Source of the DNA: Parasponia andersonii
Lineage: Eukaryota; Streptophyta; Magnoliopsida; Rosales; Cannabaceae
Length of the DNA stretch: 64,000 bases
Direction of reading: 5' to 3'
Assembly (NCBI GenBank): GCA_002914805.1
Contig: JXTB01000014.1
Location: forward strand, 816,142 to 880,141
Shown here: one piece after another, positions 37,265-49,515 of the stretch
How the letters are laid out: each line of letters begins with the position of its first letter
Numbering within the stretch: the stretch's first letter is position 1
Notes under the pieces: generated by a model
Seen by the model: the letters and a program-made list of their open reading frames with translations, nothing else
Told to the model about the DNA's origin: nothing
Database searches by the model: none
Program-made: the position numbers and the translations under genes

Positions 37265-37560
37265 GTAGTTGATATTGAGCTTAGGGAATTTGACACGAAG
37301 AGAAGTAACTTGGACTAAAACAACTTTTATAGGAGTTTTTTGAAAAATGATTTGTTTTAGTTATGTCACATAATTGTGCGACGGTGGTCATATAATTTAT
37401 AAATATTGATTATTTTTTAAAAAATTATAATTTTATGGCTATAAATTATGTGACTCCATTACACAATTATGTGACACACTATTAAAAAAATTATTTTTCA
37501 AAATACTTATAAAAAGTCATTTTAGTCTAAATTATTACTAATCAAGTCCATTTTCCTTTA
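37265..37560. mobile_element. Foldback MITE, copy 1
   Basis: Almost the whole 300 bp is an inverted repeat. The left arm has AACTTGGACTAAAACAACTT, then TTATGTCACATAATTGTG. The right arm, reversed, has AATTTAGACTAAAATGACTT and TGTGTCACATAATTGTG. Each arm is about 120 bp. A related element lies at 48945-49215, so this is a family rather than a chance hairpin. Confidence 0.65.
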
Positions 37561-38816
37561 GTTAATAGAGAAAAATGCTAACCATGTTAGAACTTTGGGC
37601 TTGGCCCAAAATAAGACATGTGTCGACTTGATTTTATTTTGGGAAAAGACACTACGTACGGTTGTTTTTTTTTTTTTTAAATATTGATCAAAATACAATC
37701 TTTGAAAATAATAGGGAAGCCTGTACAATATTAAAAAAAATCATCCCAGTATATATAATCAAAATGTGGTGACAAAGTCGTAAATTTTATTTATCTTCAC
37801 TGGAAGCATTTATTATTTAAAAAGTGAGACATACAAACTTAAATATTTACAAGTTAAGTAGTTAGGGTTAAGTGGTTGGCCAATAAAAAGTCTTCTCAGA
37901 TACTTGGATTCAATCCCTAAGAGCCTCACATTACTTTTCTTTTACATTTTTTCTATTCCCTCTCTCTTTTTGATTTTGATTTTCTCTTTTCAAATTCCTT
38001 TTCCCTCCATTTTTAACTTTTTTTTTTTACATTGACCCTTATAAAGGAAAATGAATAAAAATAAATTAAAATATCAAAAAACTTTCTTTGATTTGTGATT
38101 TGAATCTTTTTTTTTTCTTGTTCTTAATCATTTTAAAATTCTTTTTCTAACTTTTTTTCACATTGAACCTACCACTCTTTTTTTCCCCTTGTGCTTAGTC
38201 TTTTTAAAATGATTTTTTCCTTTAATCTTAAAAACAATTAGTTATTTATTTATTTTTAAAAAACCAATTTAGTTACCAAAGAAACCAGCAATAGTAATAA
38301 AAAAAACTAATGTGGTTTCCCTTAGAAACTAATTTGCTTACTACTAATAATTAAAAACTAATATGGTCTCTACTAAAAACCAATTTAGTTTCTATTGATA
38401 ATTAGAAAGCAAATTAGTTTCCACTAGTAACTATAAAATAAATTGGTTAATTTTATTACTAAAAACCAGAAATCAGTTTGGATTCTACTATTACTTGAAT
38501 ACTAAATTGATAATTTCATTATAAAAAACCAGAAATTAGTTTGGTTTCTACTAATAATTGAAAATCAAATTAGTTTATACTAGAAACTAATATATTTGGT
38601 TTCTACTAATAACTAGAAATTAAATTGGTTTCTACTGATAACCATAAACTAAATTAATTAATTTCATTATTAAAAACTAGTAACAAACTAGTTTTTTTTT
38701 TTCCAAATTTCTTTAACTAACCTTAGATTTTTTTTTCTACTATTCACTTATTTGATTTGAATAATAAAAAGGAAAAAAAGAAAAGAAAATAGTATAAATC
38801 GTAGAAATTATTGGGC
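37561..38816. repeat. Low-complexity T-rich and GGTTTCTACTA-type repeats
   Basis: Positions 37900-38220 are pyrimidine-rich low-complexity sequence. At 38270-38690 a degenerate motif around TTGGTTTCTACTAATAA and AAACTAA recurs many times at irregular spacing. No gene is seen. Confidence 0.6.
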
Positions 38817-39190
38817 ATTCTGTTAAGAGAAAACTACATTAGTTTCTTAGAAACCTTTGTGGTTTCCTATAATTTACTTACATACATGACATTCTGTTAA
38901 AAGAAAACCAAACTAATTTTTAGAAAATTTTTGTAGTTTCCTGTGATTTACTTATACATATGACACTTTGCTAAAAGGAAACTAAACTGGTTTTCAAGAA
39001 ACTTTTGTAATTTCATATGATGACATTCTACTAAAAAGAAACCAAACTAGTTTTCAGGAAATTTTTGTAGTTTTCTGTGATCTACTTACGTACAAGACAT
39101 CTCACTAATAAGAAATCAAATTAGTTTCCAGTAAATCTCTGTGGTTTCCTGTGATTTATTTACGTACAAGACATTCCGCTAATAGGAAAT
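38817..39190 (+). repeat. 74-bp tandem repeat (minisatellite), 5 copies
   Basis: Units start at about 38817, 38891, 38964, 39024, 39098 and 39172 (partial), with words such as CATTCTGTTAAAAGAAAACC, GTTTCCTGTGATTTACTTA and TACAAGACA. The period is 74 bp except for one unit shortened to about 60-61 bp. Divergence between units is appreciable, so the array is not recent. Confidence 0.75.
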
Positions 39191-39626
39191 CTTTGGTTTT
39201 CTGTAAAAAAAAAAAAAGATGACTTATTTACTAAAATACTACTGTATTTTCTAGCTCCCAAAGTGTTTAAAAAAATATCCTAAAAAGTCATACAAAATTT
39301 TAATTATTTTAAAAGACTATAAATTTAATAATATCTTTTGAAAAATAAATATAAGTGTCCAAAACCATTTCATTTTTACCAACAGTCTTTTATATAAAAG
39401 TTTGAAGAAATAAATATCCCACCAACCAATAGGGTACTAGCAATACAATAATTGTACACACCAAATACATGATATTTGACTCCAACCATTACATTAATAT
39501 TTGCTGATTCATTTATTACAAACCAAGAAATACCAAATAAACTCAGCCAATTTGCTACTCTGCTAGGCCTTGAATTCAGAGATATTTGTGGAGAAGCATT
39601 CTGGCTTAAAATCCCAGCTTGATCTT

Positions 39627-42600
39627 CTAATTATGTTTCCTTGAAGTCCATGGACTATGAATTAATGTTAAGTGGAAGCACTTCTGAACTAGTTGAGGGA
39701 AAAACACTTTGAACCAAAATCCCACTCTGCACCAAGATGGCTCTGTCAAGTACATGTCTCCTCTACAAACGCTTTCCACAATAGCCTTAGCACACCTTTC
39801 AGCTGACTCAACAGGGATGCCTTTGATTTGAGACTAAAACAAGGTACAATATTAAAAAACAATAGTAAGATTTTTTTTTCTTTTTATTTTTTTGAATTAG
39901 AGTACACAAAATGAAGATAATGAAAATCAGCTCTCATCTTATATTAGTGACTTTAAAATTGGGAAATTACCCAATACTTCCCCCAAAATACCATAATTTA
40001 TCTTGTGATTTTGGAAATACAAAATATACACCCCAATTTGTTAAATTGGGTAAAGATATCTATTTTGACAAATTTTACTTTGCTTTTAAGACAAAAATAT
40101 AAAAATGGCCAAAATTCCTTGGACAAATAATCAAATCATCCATTCAACCTATAACCAAACATCTTAAATGCTAATACTCAAATTTGTTCTAAAAAATTAT
40201 GTAAATTTTTGTGAGAATAAACTAGTTGATTAATTTTAACTAAAGATACTAGTCTCATTTTATGATATAATTATGATCACCAATGGATAATTATGACTTC
40301 ATTTGACAAATTGAAAGATATATTTTGTATTTTTAAAATATAAGGTGAAAACTGATATTTTATTAAAACATAGTAGAAATTTTTAGTGTTGTTTCTTTAA
40401 AATATTTTATTAGAAAAACTAAGAGCATGTTTGGCATTTTTTCTTATTTTTTGTTCTTAAAGTTGTATTTTCTCAAAGATTAGTACAAAAACTATTTTTT
40501 ATTGTGTTCAAAAAGTATTAAGTATTTGGCAAAATATTTTCTAAAAATAAGTTTTTAGGGAAAAGATATTAGATGAATATAAAAAAGAATTATATTCGTA
40601 TTATAAAAAAAATATTTAGAGAGAAAAAGTCAAAAGAGAGTGAGGAGAGATAAATTCAAATGACCGAATGGGAAAAGAGAAAGTTATAAAAGAAAAAGTG
40701 ATGAAAGATAATAATAAGAGAGAAGGTAATGAGAGAGAATGATGAGATAACAAATGATAAAAAAAATAGAAGAGAGAGAAACTAACAAAAACACAAGAAA
40801 GAGAATGATAAGAATACATGGGGAGAGATAATAAGGATAGAGAATGTCATAAAAAAGTAGTAATAGATAATAAGGGGAAAGAATGTGATTAAAAAGATGA
40901 ATAGATAGAAAATAATGAGAGAAAGTGATGAGAGAAAGTGATGAGAGAAAGTCATAGAAGAGAAAACGATGAGATAAAATAATAAGAGAGAAAATAATGA
41001 TGGGAAGAGAAAAAAATGAGGAGAGAGAAAATCACGAAATGATATGTATATATATGAAAATCATGGAAGAATATGTATATATGAAAATCATGTGAAATAA
41101 AGAGTTTTTAAAATTAAGAATACACTTTAAAAATAATATTTTGTTGTTCTTTAAATTTTCTGGTTTGTTTAACTTTATTTTTAAAAATTATTTTCAAATA
41201 ACAATGTTAAACACCCTTATTTATTATCATAAAACAATTTTCTATTTTTTAAAACCAAAAACTTGTTTTTTAGGCATTAAGCCAAACACCTCCTAAGAAG
41301 TAGAAGTTTTCATACCTTTGACCAAAACTGGTCTCCTGTCATTTCTGACTCAATCAGCCCAGGTGTCACAATTGTTACTCCAATATCAGAACCAAATTCA
41401 GTCTTCAGAGTCTCAAAAAAGCAAAGTTGGGCTGCCTTGCTAGCCTGAAACCTTACACTTGTGGAAGCTTATCAGTGAAGAGGAAACCATAGTTTTTCTT
41501 TATTGTTTTTAACAAAATATGTATTTATATATATATATATATGTGTGTAATTGACTGATTAAGCAAATTAAGCATAGTGAAGGTGATTTCTTACACTGTA
41601 GACACTCATTCTTGGTGTGGTAAACCATGTCCCAGATGAAGACATAACAACTATCTTCCCTTTGCCTTTTCTCAAGTGAGGAATTGCAAATTTTGTACAA
41701 TATACTGAACCCCAGAAATTTATGTCCTATAAATTAAAGTCATAGAGTACTTGTAAGTCTATTAGAATTCACCCATAGTTCAACTAAAAATATTAACAAA
41801 GTACAAAACTTTTAAATTAAAAGATCCACCTTCATGGATTCCAAACCCATATTTTAACCAAAAAAAAAAAAAAAATTATGTCCTATAAATTAAAGTCATA
41901 GAGTACTTGTAAGTCTATTAGAATTCACCCATAGTTCAACTAAAAATATTAATAAAGTACAAAACTTTTAAATTAAAAGATCCACCTTCATGGATTCCAA
42001 ACCCATATTTCAACAAAAAAAAAAAAAAAAACTACTAAACAATATTCAAAGTGATCCACCTTCGTGGAGTTCATGTAAACTGGAATTAATCTCTTTAAAC
42101 ACATTTAACATCAAAGAATTCAATTCTACCCTGAGTACTGAAAAGATTTTGTGAATTAATTGAATCTGACTTGAATTCTTGTCTTTTAATATTACGTAGA
42201 GACACATGTAAGAAATCATATGACGATATTACAAATTGAAATAATGTTATACCATAATTGATCGGATGGTAAAGAATTTTTCAGGGGAATCTTCAAACAA
42301 GCTAAGATGTACCACCCCAGCATTGTTCACCAAATGATCCACTGTCACACACGCGCATATCCCGCAATCAAATCCACAAAAATATTGAAAATTACACAAT
42401 TAAAATATTTTAAAAAGATGACATTTAAAAATAAACAATAACAATAACCAGCTCATTATACATTGTCCAAAGTGGTTCACTGTCTCTTCAACTAGCCGCT
42501 TACAGTCCGCAACTTCCTTGACATCTGTGCGGATTGCAATGGCGTACGGCGATCCAAGCCGGAGAGCTTTGTCGACCACCGCCCGAAGGCGGTCCTCTCT

Positions 42601-42979
42601 TCTGGCCGCCAGGGCCAGACGAGCTCCTCTCCTAGCATACTCATATGCCAAATGCTTCAATAAAAAAAATTGTGACATAAAATATTATTAGTGACATGTA
42701 CATTGACATCTATTATATATGATCTATAGACATTAAAAATAAGCTACAAAGAAGAAAAGATAATGATAGAGACAGATAAATATATGTACAAACCTCACCA
42801 ATCCCTGAGGATGCACCTGTGATGAGGACAACTTTTCCAGCCAAATTTTGGGTTGGAATAAATGTTCTTATGGAGAAATTAAGTAACTTGTAGACTAAAA
42901 ATGGCGGTAACATGAGAAGAATTGCAATGAGAGAAATAGGAGGAAGAATTAAGTTCAAGAAATTGTGAATCAAATCCAT
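39627..42979 (-). CDS. HSD: HSD copy E: 11-beta-HSD-like SDR, short C-terminus
   Basis: Same family and exon layout as copies A and F. Deduced exons (coding order): 42979-42794, 42654-42462, 42341-42253, 41726-41595, 41444-41316 and 39833-39627, in frame to 311 residues. Anchor LPPISLIAILLMLPPF with proline pairs, TGASSGIG (about 55-62), RRGARLALAARRE, LVNNAG, VMSSSG, and Y199-x3-K203 (YSASK) are all present, so the catalytic set is complete. Oddities: exon 5 is 129 nt where A and F have 165 nt. Intron 5 is about 1.48 kb and holds a putative transposon. Exon 6 stops early after TEPSWCRVGFWFKVFFPQLV, leaving the protein about 40 residues shorter than A and F. Either a functional divergent copy or an early pseudogene. 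Confidence 0.75.
40430..41300. mobile_element. Putative hAT/MITE-like element in intron 5 of copy E
   Basis: The left edge reads AGCATGTTTGGCATTTTTTC and the right edge, reversed, TTAGGAGGTGTTTGGCTTAA. GTTTGGC termini of this kind are frequent in plant TIR elements. Positions 40610-41040 are strongly GA-rich on the plus strand, with repeats such as GAGAGAAAGTGAT three times near 40918-40960. Insertion would explain why intron 5 is so much longer than in copies A and F. The exact ends and target duplication are unresolved. Confidence 0.45.
41721..42032 (-). repeat. 156-bp tandem duplication covering the exon 4 acceptor of copy E
   Basis: Units 41721-41876 and 41877-42032 are nearly identical. 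Each has the acceptor-side words TATGTCCTATAAATTAAAGT and each ends in a run of about 15-18 A. The duplication copies the ATAG|GACATAA splice acceptor plus a few codons of exon 4 into intron 3, giving a decoy acceptor upstream of the real one at 41726. Confidence 0.85.
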
Positions 42980-42982
42980 ACC

Positions 42983-42990
<8 letters not shown>

Positions 42991-43029
<39 letters not shown>
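42991..43029 (-). repeat. GA microsatellite in the copy E leader
   Basis: A GA run of about 39 bp starts 11 bp upstream of the ATG of copy E, so the sense strand carries CT repeats in the likely 5' UTR. A second, shorter GA run lies at 43331-43348. Confidence 0.85.
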
Positions 43030-43032
<3 letters not shown>

Positions 43033-45551
43033 TCAATGCTTATGCTGTGATTTATGACGGAAAGTCCAAGAATATAGTAGGAATATTAATATTTTAATTA
43101 TATATATACCTCGTGCTCTTCATATGATGCTCTTCAAAAATTGTATAGAAATGGACAAAAAAGGAAATGGTATGATGCCACGTTGTGAAAGTCGAGGTCA
43201 ATATAAATATTATTGGTATATCGGCATTGTTGGCATGAGTAACTGTAACCATGACATTTCTTGTGGGTTTCAACTTTTTCATACGCGAGCCACGAGGGAG
43301 TAGATAGGAATATGAGACATGGAAATTGAGAGAGAGAGAGAGAGAGAGCAATGGGAAAATGATGGGTATTATGATTACCTATCGTTGTTATTTAGGGCCT
43401 TTGTTAATGCCTTAATGGCGTGCTTAAGGAAATTTAATTTTCTTAGCAAGAGAAGATTTTATTTCTTATTTTTAATTATACCTGAAGCAATTCAATGAGT
43501 TTTTTTACTCATTCGTGTGTTTTTTTTAAAAAAAAAAAAAAAAAATCTCCATGGATATGTAACTGTTATCCCGTATAGGTATTATAAAAGCAAAAGGATG
43601 TTTGAAAAAAATTAAATATTGATTTTGGAGTTTGAATGTTTGCTGTCGTCTGTTTTATGAACGACATATCGTTGGTCCTCTAGAAGTTTGATGTCCTTTC
43701 ATTTCACATTTTTAAGCTGTCGTTTAGATTTTTCATCCGAATTTTGTTGTCGCGTTAATGTTGTACCACTGTTATATGTCTTATGTTGTTCACACTGAAC
43801 AACACGCAGTTTTGACAAAATCTCGTCCTGTGGCATAAATCGACAATAGGTTGTAATTTAATATTCTGTGGTTCATGGCATCTCTAATCTTTTACACCAA
43901 AATGTGTAAACTTTTGTGTAACTTTTACACTATTTTGGTCTAATTTTCACATCAAGCCGTAACTTTATTTTCAATTTATTATACAATTTCTAACAAAAAG
44001 AAATTCTTTGTATATTCCTTTTTATAAAAGAAATTCTTTGTATATTCCTTTTTATCTACTTTTTATATAATTTTTTTTTCTATTTACTTACTATTTATCT
44101 ATTTCACTAATAATGCCCATATACAATTTTTTTTTTTACGTATTAATCCAATAATATATTTTATAATTTAACAAAGTTGCATCATGTTTAGTGCTTGAGT
44201 AGTTTTAACATTATGCTATTTGAATTAATGTCTGTATGATTTTTTTTTGATATTTTACATTATAAATTGATATTTCATATTGTTTATATATTAATATCAC
44301 TCCATATAAAATTAATCATGAAATAATGATAAAGATATGAGACATAAAAGGGGGATTTTATTTTTTGATAGCAAAAAGCAATTAGCTTTGGCCAAAACTA
44401 TGCAATTGTGGTAAAAAATACAAAACTATAATTTCATTTGTAGGATTTTTTCTAAATAAGTTTTTTAGGCAAAAAAAAAAAAACAATGTGACGTATGTAA
44501 ACAGTATCACATCAATATTAGCATAAATTCAATGCCAAATTGACTTTGAGTTGGGGAATATATCTCTTTTCCAATGCCAATATGGTGTAGGTTTGGAGAT
44601 GGTCTTATGTATATTATGGGTTGGAGACGGTCTTACACCATATGTAGACCTTTTATTTTTATGACCCTTTTTTTTTTGGTTCGGAAACCATACGTAGATC
44701 TCTTGTTTGTGGTAAAATTCTTGCCATGGTTTAGTTCTCAATACATCTTGTTACTTGAAAAGTCGTCCATCTTTTAATAAGCCCTACAGACCATTTTGTC
44801 TGTTTCGTTTATGTTTTGTATGTTTCGTTTATTTGGCCGCGTTTGACATAAAATTTAAATTTTATTCTATAAATCTATAAACAACTTTTATATAAATTAT
44901 TGATATAAATTAATAATTTATATTATTGATATTATTGGTAAGACATAACAGTTTATTGAATTCTATTTTATAAATCTGCAAACAACTTGAGATAAAAAAA
45001 ATTTATTATATCCACTAATATAAAAACTGTTTCTTTATTTATAAAATATAATTCAATCCTCTAATCTGCCGTCAATTAACTATTAATTATTGTAAAACGA
45101 CTTGTCGCGTTATGAATTGACTTTTGCTCTATTTTCCATGATAAGAAAGATGCGAATATTTCCTTGTTCCGTCTGCTCTGCTTCGGTTAATGAACGGTAT
45201 ATCATTTGGTACATAAATTTTTGCTGTCGTTTACAACATAAAACGCGAACTCCATAGGTTCTGTCATCTTCTCGACTCGTAGAAAGCTGATAATCAAATA
45301 AAATCAATAACACACCTAATTAATCCATCTTGGCTTGCACAAAATAAGAACACTTCACAAATTTGAGACGAAATTCCTATTGGAAACAGTAGAGCTTGTA
45401 CGCATTATTAAACCAAAAGCTCTCAAGTCCTCTGACTATATGTACTACATAAATACAGAACGTTACATTAATTAAAGGTACATCTCACAGACACCTCCAA
45501 ACCAAGTAGGACCATATACTGAGGAAATTTAGAACCGTAATTCCACCTATT
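43030..45551. other. Intergenic DNA between HSD copies E and F
   Basis: No gene is supported. Around 43641-43750 and 45101-45228, TGTCGT/TGTCGTTT words recur, as in the upstream region of copy A. ATGAACGACATATCGTTGG (43657) resembles ATGAACGGTATATCATTTGG (45190), so these may be duplicated pieces of one ancestral flank. A 30-bp tandem duplication ending ATTCTTTGTATATTCC is at about 43997-44056. Poly-A/T and AT tracts fill the rest. Confidence 0.5.
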
Positions 45552-47293
45552 TCAATCGGTCTTGTCCTCCTGAGGAGCTTGGAGAGTAGATGGGTAGAGA
45601 ACATTCTTAGCACCAGTGAAATCCAATATCTTCTTGCTTGGTGCTTCTGTGGCCTCAGCTCCTGGCCTAGTCAGGAAGAACAATCTAAAGCCCAACTCGA
45701 TAATCTCAGGGCATGCCACTTTCCATATATAAGTGACCTTAAACCAAGCTGGTTCAGTCAAGTATCTCTGTCCCCTCAATGCACTTTTCACTATTGCTTT
45801 GGCGCAACTTCGAACTGTCCTAATTGGAATTGCACTTATTTGAACCTGTAAAACATAAAGTGAGCAAATGCCCAAAATGGAGTTTTCATATATATGGAAA
45901 TAATTAATACCCAAATGTTGGGGGGTTGGGGAACTTGAGAAAAGTGCTTACATCCCTTAAATCAGGATCAAAGATCATTTTGCCTTCTTTGTCTAGGAAT
46001 TTGCCTTGAGTGAGTTCGGACTCTATGTAACCAGGTGTGACAATGGTGATGTTGATATCTGGTCCTAGCTCAACCCTTAGTGTCTCAAACAACATAAACA
46101 ATGCTGCTTTACTTGCCTGAGTCAAGACCAATATTAAGATTAGATTAAATAAAATTTAAAATGGGAAAGTACAGCTAGTAAGGTTAGTGTGATTATTTAT
46201 GGTAGTCTAGCTGGCTAGATTTACATACATTATATATGCTCATTCTTGGTGCTGGTAACCAGGAAGCAGAGGAAGAGAGCACTACGATCTTGCCTCTGCT
46301 ACGTTTAAGGTGTGGAATTGCAAAACGAGTCGTATAAGCTGAACCCCAGAAGTTTGTATCCTGAAAATGACAACCAATTATGATAATGCTTTTCAATTTT
46401 AAACAAGTTAAAAACACTTTTTTAACTCTCATAACTCGACTCAACCACAAGTCATAAGTTTGCTTAGACTAATCATTACTCAGCAACTTCGGGAGAATAT
46501 TTCAAGGGATTATAATGCTAAAAATCTGTTAATCAAATTAAATGTGTGAAGTAAATAAGTACCATAAGGCCTCTGAGAGCAGTGATATCACTTATCTCTT
46601 CGAACATAGAGACTCCACTGATCCCAGCATTGTTCACAAGATGGTCCACTGCATCAAACACCCTTTATAACAGGCTTGTTCAAATTTAAAAGTCTCAAAT
46701 TAAAATGATCTACAAATTATATAAGAGCTACATGTATATCACTTACATCTACCAAAGTGATCCGTAGTTTCATCAACGATTCTCTTACAGTCTTCAACCT
46801 TAGAAACATCAGCACGAATCATAAGCACATCAGGAGAACCAATCTCACGAGCTTGCTCCACAACATCTCGGAGCCGGTCTTCCCTCCTGGCCACAAGAGC
46901 CAAACAAGCTCCTCTAATCGCATACTCATAAGCCAAATGCTGCAAATGTACAAAAGATAAAACTTCAAAACCAGTAACCCTTTTTCACATATCTAAACTC
47001 CCCTGTTTGCTCTGTTTATATATATGGCCCATATTATCTATATGTATATGTACATGTCTAACCCATACACACACACACACACACACACACATATGTATAG
47101 AATTTACCTCACCAATCCCGGAGGAAGCCCCAGTAATGAGAACCACTTTTCCAGCAATATTTTCACTGAAAATTGTGCTCAAAATGGACTGAAAGAACCT
47201 GAAGAAGAGGAATGGTGGATAGAAGAAGAGGAGGGAGAAGAAGGTGAAAGTAGGAGCTGTTAAGTTCAATAGCGTGTGGACCAGTTCAACCAT
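45552..47293 (-). CDS. HSD: HSD copy F: 11-beta-HSD-like SDR (steroleosin type)
   Basis: The best-preserved member of the array, close in wording to what I recall of Arabidopsis HSD1. Deduced exons (coding order): 47293-47108, 46939-46747, 46648-46563, 46360-46229, 46116-45952 and 45845-45552, in frame to 351 residues, the usual family length (about 349). An N-terminal hydrophobic anchor (LTAPTFTFFSLLFFYPPF) is followed by TGASSGIG (about 55-62). Then come ACLALVARREDRLRDVVEQA, LVNNAG, VLSSSAS, and Y198-x3-K202 (YNASK). VTPGYIESELTQGKF follows, and the C-terminal block is LTEPAWFKVTYIWKVACPEI. All introns are GT-AG, with exon phases identical to copy A. A CA tract (about 47068-47090) lies in intron 1. 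Likely an active sterol/brassinosteroid-type NADP(H) dehydrogenase on lipid droplets; the substrate is not known from sequence. Confidence 0.93.
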
Positions 47294-48512
47294 GGCTGCA
47301 GATTTTCCTTTTTTAAAAAAAAATTTTTATTTTATCTGAAAATGTGAACGAGTGGATATAAAGACGGAGTGAAATATATGATGTATTTGAGGGTGGGAAT
47401 ATTTTCTGTCTATAAAGCATCCAAAGGTAAAGTACTAGAAGGGAGAAGAAGAAGGTGGTGGTGGCTTTGTTGCATGGCAAGTACATGACACGTACTGGAA
47501 GTAAGCCCCTTTGGTGATATCACTTTTTTGTCGTCTAACTCCATGAAAAGCAGAGACTTTGTTGATCTTACTTTTTGCCGCTATTAAAACGGTGGATAAC
47601 TCTTTTTGAGATTTTATTCATGTTCACGTTTTGTTTTCTGATTAAATGGATAGAAATTGCTAAAGATAATGTAACAAATTATCTTGAATAAAATGGTAAT
47701 CTATGTGGAAAATAATGAGTTAGGAGTAAAAAATATTAGCCTGTTTAATATGAAAATCTCTTAAAATATACACTACTTTATAAAATTAAACCTAAACTCA
47801 TTTTTTCGGGAGTAAAATCTTTTGACGTTGAAAATATTAGATTTGTCGTGTCTATTTATAATAATATTTGTAATGAAAAGCTCACATGACGTGAAATCAA
47901 ATAACATAATTGGTATTTCACATGGTTTCATCTATAAATTTTCTCATTTTTTTCCCTATTCAAAAATTATAAGAAGCTTACGGGAGATGAAGAAAGATTT
48001 GGATTTTTCAGTGGGTCTTTTTGCACATTGATTAACGCTGTCCACTGCCTAAAATGTTATTTTTTGCCGATTAGTGACCAGTGGGTTGTCACTACTCTTC
48101 CACTAACTTTAAACATCTAGGCATAGTTTTTCTTGACTTTTTTTTTCACACTATATTAATGACTCATAATTTTTTTTAATTATTGTGGTTTTGTTATACA
48201 TTTTAATTATATAATGATTTTCATTTGAATAATATCTGAAATACCAATTATATCTCTCAATTTCATATCACATAAGGATGTCATTATAATTAGGAGTGTC
48301 AAAACCCAAATTCTCTAACATCAGGGGTTTTGGTTCCAAAAAATGAGTTTAGGGTTAATTTTATAAATTGATGTAGAATTCAGGGATTTAATATTAAATA
48401 GCCAAAATATAATTTAAATAAGTTATTCTTTTTAAATAGAATGTTAAAAGATGTAATAATACATTATACTTATCTTTCATACCTCATGCATGATTCTTTG
48501 ATAATTAGAAAA
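47294..48512. other. Upstream region of HSD copy F
   Basis: No gene is supported. The first 200 bp should contain the promoter and leader of copy F. A TGTCGTCTAA word occurs at about 47529. From 47600 the DNA is AT-rich. Confidence 0.5.
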
Positions 48513-48944
48513 GGGTTAATATTACAACAACATACCTTCTATTTTGAATAATTGGAGACTTTATACCTCTAATTTTGGTTATTATCAACATTAGTCTTCA
48601 AATGTTTTCAAATTTAAAGTTTTCAATTAATTCATACATTCTCTGAATCAAAAGCTAATTTTGACTTATAAATTAACTAAAATACCTTTAAAAATTTAGA
48701 TAAAAATTAACTAGAAAAAATACTAAAAATTTAGGGGGAAAAAAATCTTCCTCGTCCTTTTTCTCTCCCTCGACTTCCCCATTCTCCTTTCACCTTTTTC
48801 ACTTCTCTCTCAGCTCCTTCCCCTGATTCTCATTTTTAATCACAAACATAAATTCTCGTGACCTGATTTGGGTTTCGACCCATTAAGAGCAAATCCTTTC
48901 ACAGTACTATCAGTAGGTCTAGTAACAAATGAGAAAATTGATAA

Positions 48945-49215
48945 GAGTAGTACTAATTTGGTACAAAATGATTTTTTTTTAGTAGTCTTTTTCAAATCAA
49001 TATTTCTAGTAATGTCACAGAGATTATGTGACGATGAATCATATAATTTATAATTATAAAATTATGAATTTTCTAATACTAATCAGTTATAACAAATTGT
49101 ACGACCTTTTGTCACACAAAATTACAAAATACTAGAACACTACTAAAAAAATCATTTTTTAAAATACTCTCAAAAAAATTATTTTAATTAAAACTACTAC
49201 TATTTATGTCAATTT
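48945..49215. mobile_element. Foldback MITE, copy 2
   Basis: Related to 37265-37560. It shares AATTTGG-AC-AAAATGATTT, the ATGTGACGATG-ATCATATAATTTATAA region, and a right arm complementary to the left (AAAACTACTACTATTT versus AGAGTAGTACTAATTT). It lies inside the Mutator-like element, just outside the CACTA insertion. Confidence 0.55.
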
Positions 49216-49515
49216 CCCTAATAATTGCCTATCTTCAGATTCTTAGAAAATCTAAACAAATTGAGGAAGGCCTTTTTAAGAAAAGCGGTAAAAAAGTTAA
49301 TAATTTTTACTTCTGAAACTAAGCCTTCAGATTTCCAAAGATCTAAGCTCTGTGTTTTTACTTTTGGAGGAAATTGTTTTGCCTTTGATTTGAATAAGGT
49401 TTAGGGTAATAAATTACCTTTGTAGGGAGCGATTGAAAAATGACACATAGAAGGAAAATATTGGCAGGATTATAGCTAGATTAATCGAGGTTGAGATACT
49501 GAGAAGGGATGGAGT

